Assembly (NCBI GenBank): GCA_024516035.1 | Contig: CM044959.1 | Location: forward strand, 27,492,605 to 27,556,604 | Source: Bactericera cockerelli | Taxonomy: Eukaryota > Arthropoda > Insecta > Hemiptera > Triozidae | Length of the DNA: 64,000 nt | Direction: 5' to 3' | In this document: positions 46,968 to 59,270 of the stretch, piece after piece | Position numbering within the stretch: position 1 is the first letter of the stretch | Layout: each line of letters opens with the position of its first letter | Made by a program: the position numbers and the translations under genes | Notes under the pieces: generated by a model | What the model saw: only the letters and a program-made list of their open reading frames with translations | Told to the model about the DNA's origin: nothing | Database searches by the model: none

Positions 46968-48646
46968 AAGTTAAGAATACCTACTTCAAAATTATTTATT
47001 CATTTCGCAAAATATTACTGCTTTTCTTGTCTGATCTTCATACTATGCTTCATCCACTGACATATTTTGGACATTTTGGTACAACAAGTATCTACATTTC
47101 ACATAGATTGACTAAAATTTTGATGTTTAAAATTTTGGCAATTGTAGCAGGACTTGCAGCCATACAGACGCATGCCTGGCTTGAAATCAAAATTATAATC
47201 ATACAATAGAATGTGCAACACATTCGTGTTTTGCTTGGTAAACTATAAACAAGGAGTAAGCCAGCAAAATCTGAACTGACCTTGCTACTGGCTATTATTT
47301 TAGAATCCTAATAGCCTCCCCAGATAGAACAATACGTTTGCAGTGTGTTCGTTGCATGCTTGCTGGTGCGTGTTTCTTTCAAAAATACAAACGTACTGAA
47401 AGGCTTGCGAATGCAAACGGAAAACGTGAAGTACGTTTGCTGCACACGTGAAATGAATCAAACATTTTGTCGGGTGACTGTTTGCAGAAAGGCTTGCAGT
47501 ACGTATACAATTCAAGGCAAATGTATTCGTACATGTTGATTCTTTGGTACACGTATAGAAAGTAACATTTCATGCTTCCTGCACATTTACTTAGCTATGC
47601 CCTCACAATGGTTGGAGTGGCATCGCTGGCATAAGCTAGTTTACAAATCATATGTTGAATAGTATTATAAAAGGTCATCATTAAGAATGGCTTTACGATA
47701 GAACACAAAGTATCAAAATAAAGTCTATTTCTATTGAAACTGTAAACTTTGTCATTTTAATTAAATGTCCACCGCGTGCTCTTACAGGCATAATTTCAGG
47801 CCCGTTTTATACCCTGCCAGTGCCCTAGGCACAACGAAAAGTAGCGCCCTTTTTTATAACTCTGCCGGCTAATATCCAAGATCTATGAGAGAGACCGGAT
47901 GTTTTTAGAAATGCCACTACTTGGGATGGGGTGATCTGATTGGTTTGGGGTTAAGGTAGGTCTTGTTTGAAAGAGGTGAATGGGAGGTTTCAGTATGCAT
48001 CATGGTGTGGAGTTTGAACACCGTACATCAGCTCTTCAAAAATGGTGAATCTGTTCTCTATACGCAGCGAGATTTCCACACCCAGTGCCGATTTCGCATC
48101 TTAGAACCATCTGTAACAGCAACACGTAATCTTGAAGTTGGTATAAGGGTGGTATGCAGAGTCCTCACTGTAGGGATGACTGGGTCATTTGTCCCTTCAG
48201 CTGATTTTGTTATTCAGAGACGTTTGTTTAAAGCGCATGTCCATTCAGATGTTTATTTAATAAATAATTGTCAAGGTCGAAGTATTCCCTATAGCAAGCT
48301 CGGGACCACCCTACCTACAGTGAACCCTATAGGGATTACAAAATTGTCTCTGCATACTAGCCTTGATCTTCAACGAAACGGGTAACGTGTTTTAAACAAA
48401 AGCACAGGCCTAATTCAAATGACCAGAACTGCCGGTACCATCGTCAGAGTGAAGGAGTTTCAGTTCGTTTGCTCGCTTCTGTTCTAATCAGAGGTGCGTC
48501 AGATTTACGTTTTCACCCCTCTAAAGTTATCAGGTTAGCCAGGGGATTACCTAACTTTAATGTGTAATTTTTCACACCCAATGATGGATCTCTTGGAGAA
48601 CGCCCCCTCACCACATGCGATTTTGTCAAGTGTATACAATACGAAC
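46968..48646. other. NOSIP 3' untranslated/intergenic region
   Basis: No supported gene. The open frame at 47963-48385 includes VHQLFKNGESVLYTQRDFHT, reminiscent of the N-terminal helix-turn-helix found in some insect transposase-like proteins. The rest of it matches nothing, so it may be a transposon remnant. Confidence 0.35.
47717..47722 (+). terminator. Candidate polyadenylation signal of NOSIP
   Basis: AATAAA about 750 nt after the NOSIP stop, followed by a T-rich stretch. Confidence 0.4.
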
Positions 48647-49874
48647 CCCCTTAAACAAAAAGGTGTCTCTGATCTACTAACTCCGATATAGTAGTCTCGG
48701 AGATTGATACGAGAGAGTAAAAACAGCGTGCTCGGAAACATCTTTCTCTGGGAGTGCTGCGGGAATGGATTGGAACTCTCCGGAGAATGTTTAACCAACT
48801 TACTCGGAACCTATCCCGGATCTATGCCCGAGCTAACTCGGGACAAGATCCGAGCTAACTCGTCCCGAGTACATGTTCTCCGAACCGTCTCGGAACGAGA
48901 TCCAATACCCTGTGGCAACACCGGAAATTGAAAGTAAAATTTGCAAAACATTTTCAAAATCGAGTGAATTCCGAAATTTGAATAGATTAATTAGTTTTCC
49001 TGAGATAATTAGTAAAACTCAAATACATAAAAGGTAAAGATATTTTATACAGTATTTTGAGAAACTACCGTCAATATGTGTAATCTCATTCCTAAGATAA
49101 AGTAACTTCATAAGTAATTTCACATCAGTGACTTCTGCTCATCCAAATAAGTGATTTAATAAAACGTGTTTTAAGTAATTTAAGTAATGGTCAATATGTC
49201 TGCAAACATAATATCTTTTTAAACTGGACCTAGCATTTGAAATAATTATGATCTATGGAGGAAATCCACATGATATTTTCCACCTGTTTACATGTATTGT
49301 GCATCCAATCCAACATAGCTTCAACCTGAAGATACCTATTCAAGCTGCCTCCCTCCTCAAACATATTGAACCTGACATGGGATAAGTGAAAGTGACTACA
49401 AATTGATGATTTACACAAAATAATTATATCTAACAATTTCTGATAAAAGTCCAACAAGTTGATTCTTCTAAAGTTCCTACATCATAGTTTTAGGGTATAA
49501 CTAAAAAGAAATTTTTCTCTACTTTAAAAAGTTTACTGTTCTAAAGTGTACCAATTTCCATGCATTAATCATAAGTGAGTTTTACACTCCAATTAGTGGG
49601 GTAAGCAATATCTAAACAATATCTTACATTTTACATTGTTTTATAGTCAAACCAGGATATGTATGTGGAAATGCTGGAGATTAACCTGTTCCAGATATTC
49701 CACTTAATCAGAATCACACTCTTGACAGGTGTCTGACTGGGGGATTTTAAACAGGGAAAAGACCAGTGTTTTGCTAGACAACTATGAACAGAGAACTGAC
49801 TAGCTAAAGGCTTTTTAATAGGTTCACATTATTGAAGATTTGACTATACTGTTCCATAATCAATAGATCCTGTG

Positions 49875-50175
49875 TTCAATTCACAGTTTTTTTTTTCTTT
49901 CAAACAGCAATTCTGTTCCCTTTAAAAATGAGGCATTTCTAGCCCTTATCAGGCTAAGTGAGGTTAATGTGGGTAGCTGGGACTATTCCCAGTAAATTCA
50001 GTATACAACCCCCATTTTTATTTTAAATAAATCTGTTCTCCGAAGATGTGAGACTGGTATATCTAGCCCTACTCAGGCTGAGTGAGGTGAATGTGGGTAT
50101 CTGGTACTGTTCCCATTAAATTCAGAATGAAATTCCCATCCTTACTATCTCAAATCAGGACAGGGGTTTTTCATG
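49875..50175 (+). repeat. SINE body fragments (T4-type core), two in tandem
   Basis: The core tcaggctaagtgaggttaatgtgggtagctgg...cccagtaaattc appears at about 49945-50000 and again at 50070-50120, each followed by an acccccat or ttcccatcc segment. Their tRNA heads are degraded. Confidence 0.5.
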
Positions 50176-50384
50176 AACCAGCTATAACATAAAAAAAAAT
50201 ATTGTAAGTTTAGAAGAAGTATTAAGTGTTGCAAATTTAGACAGTTTTTTTACTTGTAATAAGTACATTTTTTACTATAATGTGTTCATTATTCAGGATT
50301 TGACTACTCCTCGTAATCTAAAGATTTTGGTTAATTTTTGTTGTTGTGAAATAGATAATTCTCCTTCTTTAGAAAATATGAGGC

Positions 50385-50600
50385 TGACATGTGTATACAC
50401 AGCCTTTATCAGGCTGGGTGAGGTTAATGTGGCTACCTGGTACTATTCCCAGTAAATTCAGAATAAAATGGCCCAACCCAGGCTCAGTGAGCTTAATGTG
50501 GGTAACAGGTTTATGAGTTTCCTGCAAATGAGGGTAAAACCTTGGTCATGATATGACTATGCAATTGAGGTTAAACCCACTTTAATCAAACAAAAAAAAA
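50385..50600 (+). repeat. SINE body fragments (T4 core followed by 5S-type tail)
   Basis: A T4-type core at 50400-50465 is followed directly by a second core (aggctcagtgagcttaatg) with the 5S-SINE tail: gagtttcctgcaaatg, tcatgatatgacta, ttgaggttaaaccc and a poly(A). Confidence 0.5.
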
Positions 50601-51396
50601 TCTGGAAGACTGTTCTTTTTTTATGAATGCCATATTATAGTCAAAATTCTCTCTGGGTTCTATTTCCTAATTTCATCTTTAATAATCTCAACTTCTGTTC
50701 TGGTATTCTTTGTCTTCAGGCAGCCTGCTGCTGGGCAGGAAGATGGCATTTCAGCACATCTCTCTCTTAATTACCTATATGTATAATAGATTTAGATTAA
50801 TTAAGTCCACTTGGCTTAATTTATCTGCTGATTCTATGTATTATATTCTGTTTGTTTCATGTTTTTGTTTGTTACATATTTTTGCTTTTAATTCTTTTAC
50901 CATGAAAATGGAAAAATATAAAACTGAAAAACACAAATTGTCTTCTTATTTATTAATGTTAGCATTTCATCAACAGCTTTTCATCATTGTAGAACCAAAT
51001 TGCCTTGAAATAGTATATTTTTCATCAAATCCAAATTAATTTTAAAAATTTCCTGTGAAATCACAATTTTCAAATTTTTCCGGGCAATGGCGGTGGTATG
51101 AAATTCAATATGGAGCCCCTTAATTATTAATTAGGTATTCAATTTCCAAAACCTTGTAAAAATAAGCTTAATAAAATGCTCAGGGGGAGGAAATAGTAAG
51201 CTTATAAAAGTGTTTCTAAAATGTTAAGCCTTGTCAAAATAAGCTTTATAAAATGTTTGAATCTTGTCAAAATAAGTGTTTTTAAAATCTTTTTAAACAC
51301 TTTCTGTGCCGTCTGGGTAGTCTGCTGTGACTAAAGATAGAGATACTTTTAAGATGTGAACTTATGTGATACTTTTATTTTCATGTCAATTTTTAC

Positions 51397-51531
51397 TTTC
51401 CTTATCCTATAATAAGGAAAGTATTGTATTCGTCGAAAATTTGACCTACCCAGTTTTTCACATTTCTGGACGAATCATAGCCTCAGGATACCAAAAAAGT
51501 TGTTTTTAGCCATTGGTCCGTGCGTCTGTCC

Positions 51532-51565
<34 letters not shown>

Positions 51566-51955
51566 GAACAGGATATCTCAAGAACGGTAAGAGCTAGAGA
51601 CTTGAAATTTGGTATGCAAATCAATTTTATACACCAGACGAACCACGAAACTTTTGGTTCAAATCGGCCGCAAAATGCGGCCGCAGGGCCGCAAATATTG
51701 GCCGCAAGCGCCGCTTCTATGAATTGGTTAATGATACAAAAAAAGTTACAGAACAACATTTTCTTAGATTAAAAAAATAATAGGGGTCTCTTCTTATCAT
51801 TTTTTTGATATCTTGAACTTTTTGGACCTCGGCCCCAATTTACCGGTATTTTGGGGGGGACCCGCTCAGACTAACTTTTTTATTATTCATCCTAGATGGG
51901 GATTGTGACATATCAAATCCAATGATTTTGAGGTGCTGATTACGAATTTGGCTTT
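51397..51955 (-). repeat. Dispersed repeat with internal TCTG microsatellite, copy 2
   Basis: Inverse of 37790-38365, with (TCTG)n at 51527-51563. It lies inside the 4.1-kb TIR-bounded region. Confidence 0.75.
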
Positions 51956-52907
51956 GATTTTTAGCTGACTGTTACCTTTGAGTCACCAGTGGCTTTTGGT
52001 CCTGTTCCCATTCCTAATATGATAAGGAAAGTCGTGTGATGTTTACACCAGATTTTTTTTCTAATGTTTCTAAATTGATTGCATAAATATATTGATACCT
52101 TAGATTCCTTGGGTCAAATAAGCATGGATTATCTCTATCAACTAGGGGTCAGAAATGGACCCTAACTGAGTTAGAACTGACTTAAACTCGAAAAATTAAT
52201 ATTAAAAATTGAATTCGTATCCAATGTCCTATACATATGTCCTAACTAAAGGGCGGGGTTATTGGTTATTGCCTATGGCAATCTCTTTATTCCAATTGTT
52301 TCTAGTCTCTTATTGGGATTTTTCATTCTTTAAGGTTTATTCTTCTTTTTTTTTTGTTTTGTTCTTAATTATTTTATTTTAAATTTCACAATAAAAAATA
52401 TGTTCTATTATAAAAATGTGTCGTATTATTTTTAGGTGGTTTTACAGCTAAAATTCCCAGGGTATTTAAAACGGTCTCTGGTCTAGAAGAGACAGTCCCC
52501 GAGAATGTTCTCGGAGACGGTTCCGAGAAGGCTCGGAGACGGTCCCCGAGAATGATCTCGGAGACAGTTCCCGAGACCGATCTTGGAGCAATCTCGAGCA
52601 CCAGCAATCGACGCTACGGTGCGGACGTAGACTGTCCCGTAGCAGTCTCCGAACGGTCTCCTAGGTGTCTCCGATATCATTTTTTGGGATCCGAGACAGG
52701 ACGATACAATCTCGTTCCTAGATCTCGGAGATGGTTCCGAGACTGTTTTTTGTTTAAGGGGACCATTCATGAGGAAAACAATAAATTAAAAATTGTGCCC
52801 ATTATTGGCTGTTTTATCATAGGGGGTAGTTCTATCAGGGTAGCTGTAAAAGAATTTGGGAGATGATGTAACGTGACCATTATATTGATGCGCTCTAAAC
52901 ATTCAAA

Positions 52908-53130
52908 ATATCGGAAGTATTGGTCCGGGTTCGAACCCCCAAGCCGACAAAAAAATGTGTTGAGCCAGCACCCTATATGGTAAGTATTGTCGCACTTCAA
53001 GTGAGTATAGCATACTACTTATGGGATGGATCAGCTACAACAAAGACCTCAAGTGTCTACGGTAACTACGGCACCTGCTGTTTCGTAGCTACGAAATAAA
53101 AACGCCTGTGAAACGTTAATAAAAAAAGAC
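52908..53130 (+). repeat. tRNA-derived SINE (family T1), copy 2
   Basis: B box GGGTTCGAACCCCC, then aagccgac, the body gtaagtattgtcgcacttc, ggtaactacggcacctgctg, and an A-rich tail. The A-box end is degraded. Confidence 0.65.
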
Positions 53131-53703
53131 TTTCTCTACCCAGGTAGGTGATAGAAAGAATTACAATACTTTCTATACCTTCTTATTAGGTAATAGAAAG
53201 TAAAATATTATCAGCAGTGCTGTCTGAACTTGTATTTTACGGACTTCAACGCTTTTTTTTTTCTCCGTAAAACAAAAAACGCGCTTCGAAGTAGGCGAGG
53301 TGGGGCAACATGGCCAAATTCACCGAGAAAAAGTAAATTTGCAGTTGGCAACATTGTTATACCATCTTGTACTTTTTCAAATTTCAGGAAATTTAAATAA
53401 TTTAAATTAATTTGCTAATTAAAAAATCAGGAATATTTTAAAATGCATTTGCACTGCAGATTTTATACAAGGTGCAAGGAATTCAAGTCTACTTACACAG
53501 TTTTATTCACAAGATGAAAAATTTGTTCTGTGATCCATGAACAGTTATTTTATCCTACCCTTTTGGATAATTTTGCATATTCTGTGACATGGGATTACTC
53601 CACTTTCAATAATTGAAAAATGAGACAGGAATCAACCATGAAGAGCTGAAGAAGTTGCTATATTAATAAAAAATACTGACAAAAATAGACCAATAATCTC
53701 ACA

Positions 53704-56700
53704 ATGGTAAGTTGTTGTTTATTTGTCTTCATGAGTCTACAGTTGCTGTTCTTTCATGGCTTGAAAATCAGCCTCCATGACATATTGGTTGTGACTACTG
53801 CCTGTAGTCCAGAGTTCCCAAGTTTGACTCCCGGTTGGGGCAGACTTTTCGACAAAAATTCAGTTCCATCCAAACACGTAAGGCTGGCATTTCAGGCCCT
53901 ACCAAGGCTGGGTGAGGTTAATGTGGGTAGCTGGTATGATTCCCAGCAAATAGAGGGTAAAACCCCCATTCTGACTACTTCAAATCAGGAATGTACATCA
54001 CAATAGATCTAATTAGAGGTTGGTGTGTTAATCCAACCGGTCTATAATCATAATGGCTTCTAAATCTAAAAAGCTGTGAAACAATCACCTTGAAAGAAGG
54101 AACACCTATTTTACTGCCATATGAGGATTAAAATTAGTGTTTAAAAATTGACTGCATCATTTATAATGTATCTTGATATAAATTATTATTTACCTTCATA
54201 TACCTTTTCAGAGCCATATATGCTATATTTGTGACAAACAAATGCAAAGTCCCAGTTTAAAAGCACATTTTTCATCCAGAAAACATCAGAAAGTTATGAA
54301 AGAAGCACAGAGTTTAGCAAACTGTTGGATCAAAGTGACTGGTAAGACTATTTCTCATATTATTACACAGCAATGAAAATTTTATTTTCTTTCGGTCTTC
54401 TCTAACACGTTTGTTACCAAGCCAATTTTTTCAAGTTTTATGTAGGGACCAGGCGGTAAAGTTGCTGTTGTATCCTGGGGACCAAATTTTGGTCCCCAGG
54501 TTTTTTTTTTTTGCATATCGTTGCTTAAGAAGAGGTACCTCGTAAGTCCGATTTTTGAACTTTTCAGGAGACAGTAAAAACAGATTATAAAGTTGTGGGC
54601 AGGTTTAAAAAAAAATAAAAAAATCAGGTTAACCATAAACATATACCTGTTTTATCACTTGAAATTACTATTTTTTTGATAAAACTTGTATTTTTACGAG
54701 ATATCGGACATACGAGATACCTCTCAAGTGATTCTTGTAAAATTTTCAGAAAAGCATGTGTGCATTTTTTGTAGAGGTACCTCGTATCTCTGATTTATTT
54801 TACACAATACACATATATTACTGATTGGAGATACGAGGTCTCACCAGAAATTTTCTTCAAAACAAAAATATTGATTTACGAGGTAAACTTTAATCGATTA
54901 TTGTGGCATTTTTTGTATTTGAATGGTCATATAAAACCGATTTTAAAAAAATTGATATTTTTTTCCGATTCCAACGATACCAAAAACGTATTATCGAAAA
55001 ATTCGGACTTACAAGGTACCTCTTCTTAACACGTTCGTTACCGAACGGCCACATGTGGCCATTATCAAAATTTTAACGAGGGACCGAAACACACATGTGG
55101 CCGTTATCAAAATTTTACCGAGGGACCTGACATCCATATATGGCCTTTTTGAGGTAGGTTGTTAGTATTAGAACAGATATAGGATCGATTCTTGTACAAA
55201 TACGATGCCAAATATGCCAAAAAAATCATTTTGGTACCCAGGATGTAACAGCGACTTTACCGCCTGGTCCCTACGTAAAACTTGAAAAAATTGGCTTGGT
55301 AACGAACGTGTTAAGCGACGATATTTGGCATCGTATTTGTACAAGAATCGATCCTATATCTGTTCTAATACTAACAACCTAACTCCAAAAGGCCATATAT
55401 GGATGTCCGGTCCCTCGTTAAAACTTTGATAACAACCACATGTGTGTTTTCGGTCCCAAAGAAAAACACAAAAACATCCACATATGGCCGTTCGGTAACG
55501 AACGTGCTAAAGTTAATAAAATCCCTTTGAAATTTTGTCAAGAATTGTTTTGTGTACCTATTCAGAACTTACACAAAATGATTTTCAAATTTCCACTGTT
55601 TGACATAAAATTCAACAAGGTTCCTGGTATTGGTAACAAAGAAAGAAAAAAAAAACACCTTAAGATGAACTTTTTTGATAGAGCCACTAAAAAAATATGT
55701 GCAAATGATCCATTGCACTTTCTTTAAAAGGAAATCAAAAAAAAAAAAGGACTTGTGGTGGGGCATTTTGCTTTGTTAAAAAGTTATGAACAAATTCTTG
55801 TTTTTCTCACAAGTACAGACCCACAACTAATATTTAGGACAACATATTTGCTAAATTTCTTTTACATCTCATGTTCATTGGTTTTTTAGCAGAACAAAAT
55901 TCATAAAAAAAATTTCCAAAGCCTTCAAATATACCAAATAGTTGCAATGCATGTTTAACAATGCATGTTTGTTCTCAGAAACTTCAAATTAATAAAAAAA
56001 AAAGTTTCAGACAAAAGTTTTTGTACTCAAAAGTTCCTATAGGGTTTCATTCAAAATTCCAAAGGCCACCTTGAAGTAACCTAGAAAAAAATTTTCCCCC
56101 CTAGAGAATTTGAAAAATTCTTATTAAAATAATTCTATATTTTTTTTTACAATAATTTATTTTCATAATTTTTTGAAATTTAATTGGAAAAAAGAAAACG
56201 TTCTAGTTTACAAATATTTATTAAATTTAATGTACATTTAACTAATGATTCATATAAAGCCTAAAACTAAAATTTGAATATATTGGATAGAATTGAATAC
56301 TTTTATTTATATGTACAAGAAAATATTATGCACTACAAGCTAAGGCTAATTTCTGAGCAGAAAAAAAGAAAAACAAGTAACAATACTAAAAAATATATAC
56401 ACAGACGACAAAGGTACCAATTATTTTGTTGAACTATAATTTTTTTTATTTGAATACTTTTATTTATATGTACAAGAAAATATTATGCACTACAAGCTAA
56501 GGCTAATTTCTGAGCAGAAAAAAAGAAAAACAAGTAACAATACTAAAAAATATATACACAGACGACAAAGGTACCAATTATTTTGTTGAACTATAATTTT
56601 TTTTATTTATATTATATTTCTAATTTGACTTATATTGGAACTATTCTTGTTTCCCCTTACAGGTTCTCCTTCAATGCATATTAATGAAGACCTTATTAGG

Positions 56701-59182
56701 AGTATATTTCAATCACATGGCAAGATTTTGAAAATTATTTATCAAAATGAAACCTTTTACATTAGGTTTCTCAAAGCGTAAGTTGTATAAAAAATATATT
56801 TACAATTGAAATAATTTAGTTCATACATCATACACGTCGTGGAAAATCTAGGAATATCAATAGGTACCTAAAGCTAAAAAAAAAAGTTATTATATTTGTG
56901 TTAATCGCGATGTGATATCTCAATTACTCAAGCTAGCTTTGCTACGGACCGACAGACAGACACAAAGCCAAAGTTGCTTTGGAGGTTGTGAAATGTCTAG
57001 AAATATAAAAAAAATTGAAATTAGAGCAAAAAATTTTTTTTTACAAAAAAGAACACAAATAAATCCTCCGATTTCTAACATTAGAAATTAATCTGAAGTA
57101 ATATTATCAAATTCGTATTTAGCATCTAGAAAACATTGGATTTATTATGTCACAAACCCCCCATTAGGCCACTCCACTAAAATCAAAAAATTGAAAGGCC
57201 ATGTACTTTAATCTTCCCCTAAAAGATTAAAGTACACATATTTTTGCGCTTCTTTGAATTTCCAACATAAAACTAGAATCTGAGGCTGTTTGTTTATTAT
57301 TTTCAACACCCTGTATAATTCTATGTTTGAAGAAGTTGAGACAAACTATTAAAAAAGTTGGGTGATTCGATCACTTTCCTTTCTATAAGATAAGGAAAGT
57401 ATAAAGGTTTATGCAGAAACATAAATCTCTCTTTTCTTCACCTATGTTTTCAAATTCTGTTTACAGGAATGCAGTTTCTTTTTCATTGGAAAGAAAACAT
57501 ATTAGTTGCAAAAATAGCACAAACAATATGAAAATCAATCTGTGGGTGAAGCCCATAGTAATACGAGCACATCAGCCGCTGGAAATAAATGTGTTTCATG
57601 TAGATCCAGGTGAGAAAGGTTCAATGTGTATTTTGAGAAGTGTTTAAAAAAGTATTGAAAATATTGTATCTTCCTAATTTTCAATGCATATTTATACGGG
57701 GTAGGGCAAAAATTTGGAAACCCCTGAATTTCTTTGGAAGGGTTTAATTAGTAAAAAGCCCTGAATATCCAGCCTTTATGGCGTAACGATTATGATTACT
57801 GCCCGTAGTCCAAAGATCCTGGTTTCGATTCGCGGTTGGGCAGTATTTTCTAAGTTTTCTCCGAACATGTGAGGCTAGCATTTCCGGCCTAACCCGGGGC
57901 TGGGTGAAGTTAATGTGAGTAGCTGATACGATTCCTAGTGAATGGAGAGTGAGACCCCCTTCCTGAATAGTTCAAATTCCGACCTCCAGATTACAAGTCC
58001 ACCGCCTTATTTATAAAGCTATTAAGGTCGGTTTAATGAGTAAGTTTGAAATACTGACATTAGATCTGGGACATTGTCAAACGCCAAACAATAAAACGTG
58101 AAATTTTATAATAAAGTGCTTTGATTTTTCCTCATTTATTTGAGTATGTGACCACATAATAATAAAATTATGAGTATTAGTTTGTAGAAAATACTTAGAG
58201 CATTTATCATCCTCAACACTGGTGGTTACCTTCCAATAAATAATATTGTTATTATTTTTCCATGTCCATTTCTCAGAGAACAACCAGATGGACGATTTTC
58301 GACGAATTTTGTCCCACACAATTGGTTCAATTCAAAATCGTCTTCAGACTTCAAACCAAAATTTTACATTTGAGAATATCGCCACGGAGATAGTATCTAA
58401 TGTTCTATCTCTCGCTCATAATGAGCAAAGCACAAAGAAGGTGAGAATTAGTTACGTAAATAATAATTAAAGAATAAATTAATAATAGGTAGAAAATGGT
58501 TGAGGTTATCTTCATTATGCTCAAAAAGTTCTAATGAGAAAACTGGTCAGAGCCCATTATCTTTACATGTGTACTGGTAAATGCAGAAAAACAGTTCAAA
58601 CATTTGCTGTAAATTATTATTATTATGATGATAGCAAGAGGTGTGCAAGTGAACTCTTGACATCCAAAGTATAGTATAAAATAAATAAAATCTTCACCAT
58701 CAGCTTTTTAACCTAGTCCCTTGAATGTTAACCCAGGGTAATGCATGACACAAATACCTAATAAAAAATTGTCTTGAAAAATTCACATGTAAGGAGATTT
58801 GTTCATTTTAACAGTGTGTCTTAAATTAAATTCTACTAATAGTGCTACGTTACAACTTACTGTTTTCCTTTCTTTGTAGGTATACAGCGAGCTGAATCGA
58901 ATGTTCAGTACCTGGAATGTGCATCTACAGAAGAGTCTTCATATTAGCAACTTGAACATACGAATGTATGTCTTTGGATCTGTGGAGATGGGACTCGCTC
59001 TGTCGCGGTATAGTGATCTTGATATCTGCCTCAATGTAGGTGAGAACTATTATTAATGTTCAAAATATATTTTCCATTACCACATCCCCAACCGGTAACA
59101 GATATCAAAAAATACGTATCTCTCTCTCGCACAATAACGTAGAATTATCTTAGGAGGTGTCATTTATGTAAATGTAAATTTA

Positions 59183-59270
<88 letters not shown>

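Larger units (their letters stand above)
48647..52761. mobile_element. TIR-bounded 4.1-kb region with CTCGGAGA-type subterminal repeats
   Basis: CCCCTTAAACAAAAA at 48647-48661 is the exact complement of TTTTTGTTTAAGGGG at 52747-52761. Inside each end is a zone of about 250 bp (48670-48905 and 52475-52745) packed with CTCGGAGA/TCTCCGAG words in both orientations. Inverted ends with subterminal motif clusters fit a hAT- or En/Spm-like element. There is no transposase frame, and I could not find a clear target duplication. The interior carries SINE pieces and an inserted copy of the 37790 repeat. Confidence 0.45.
54401..55510 (+). mobile_element. piggyBac-like MITE (family A), interrupted by two others
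   Basis: The left part 54401-54528 (CTAACACGTTTGTTACCAAG...) and the right part 55311-55510 (...GGTAACGAACGTGCTAA) together match the intact family-A copy at 62752-63039. The outer target is CTAA on both sides. The interruption is at an internal TTAA and holds a family-B MITE and another family-A copy. Confidence 0.7.

Noticed and set aside
47963..48385. 140-codon open frame as a gene
   Set aside because: Only a short transposase-like HTH resemblance; no splice or family support for the rest.
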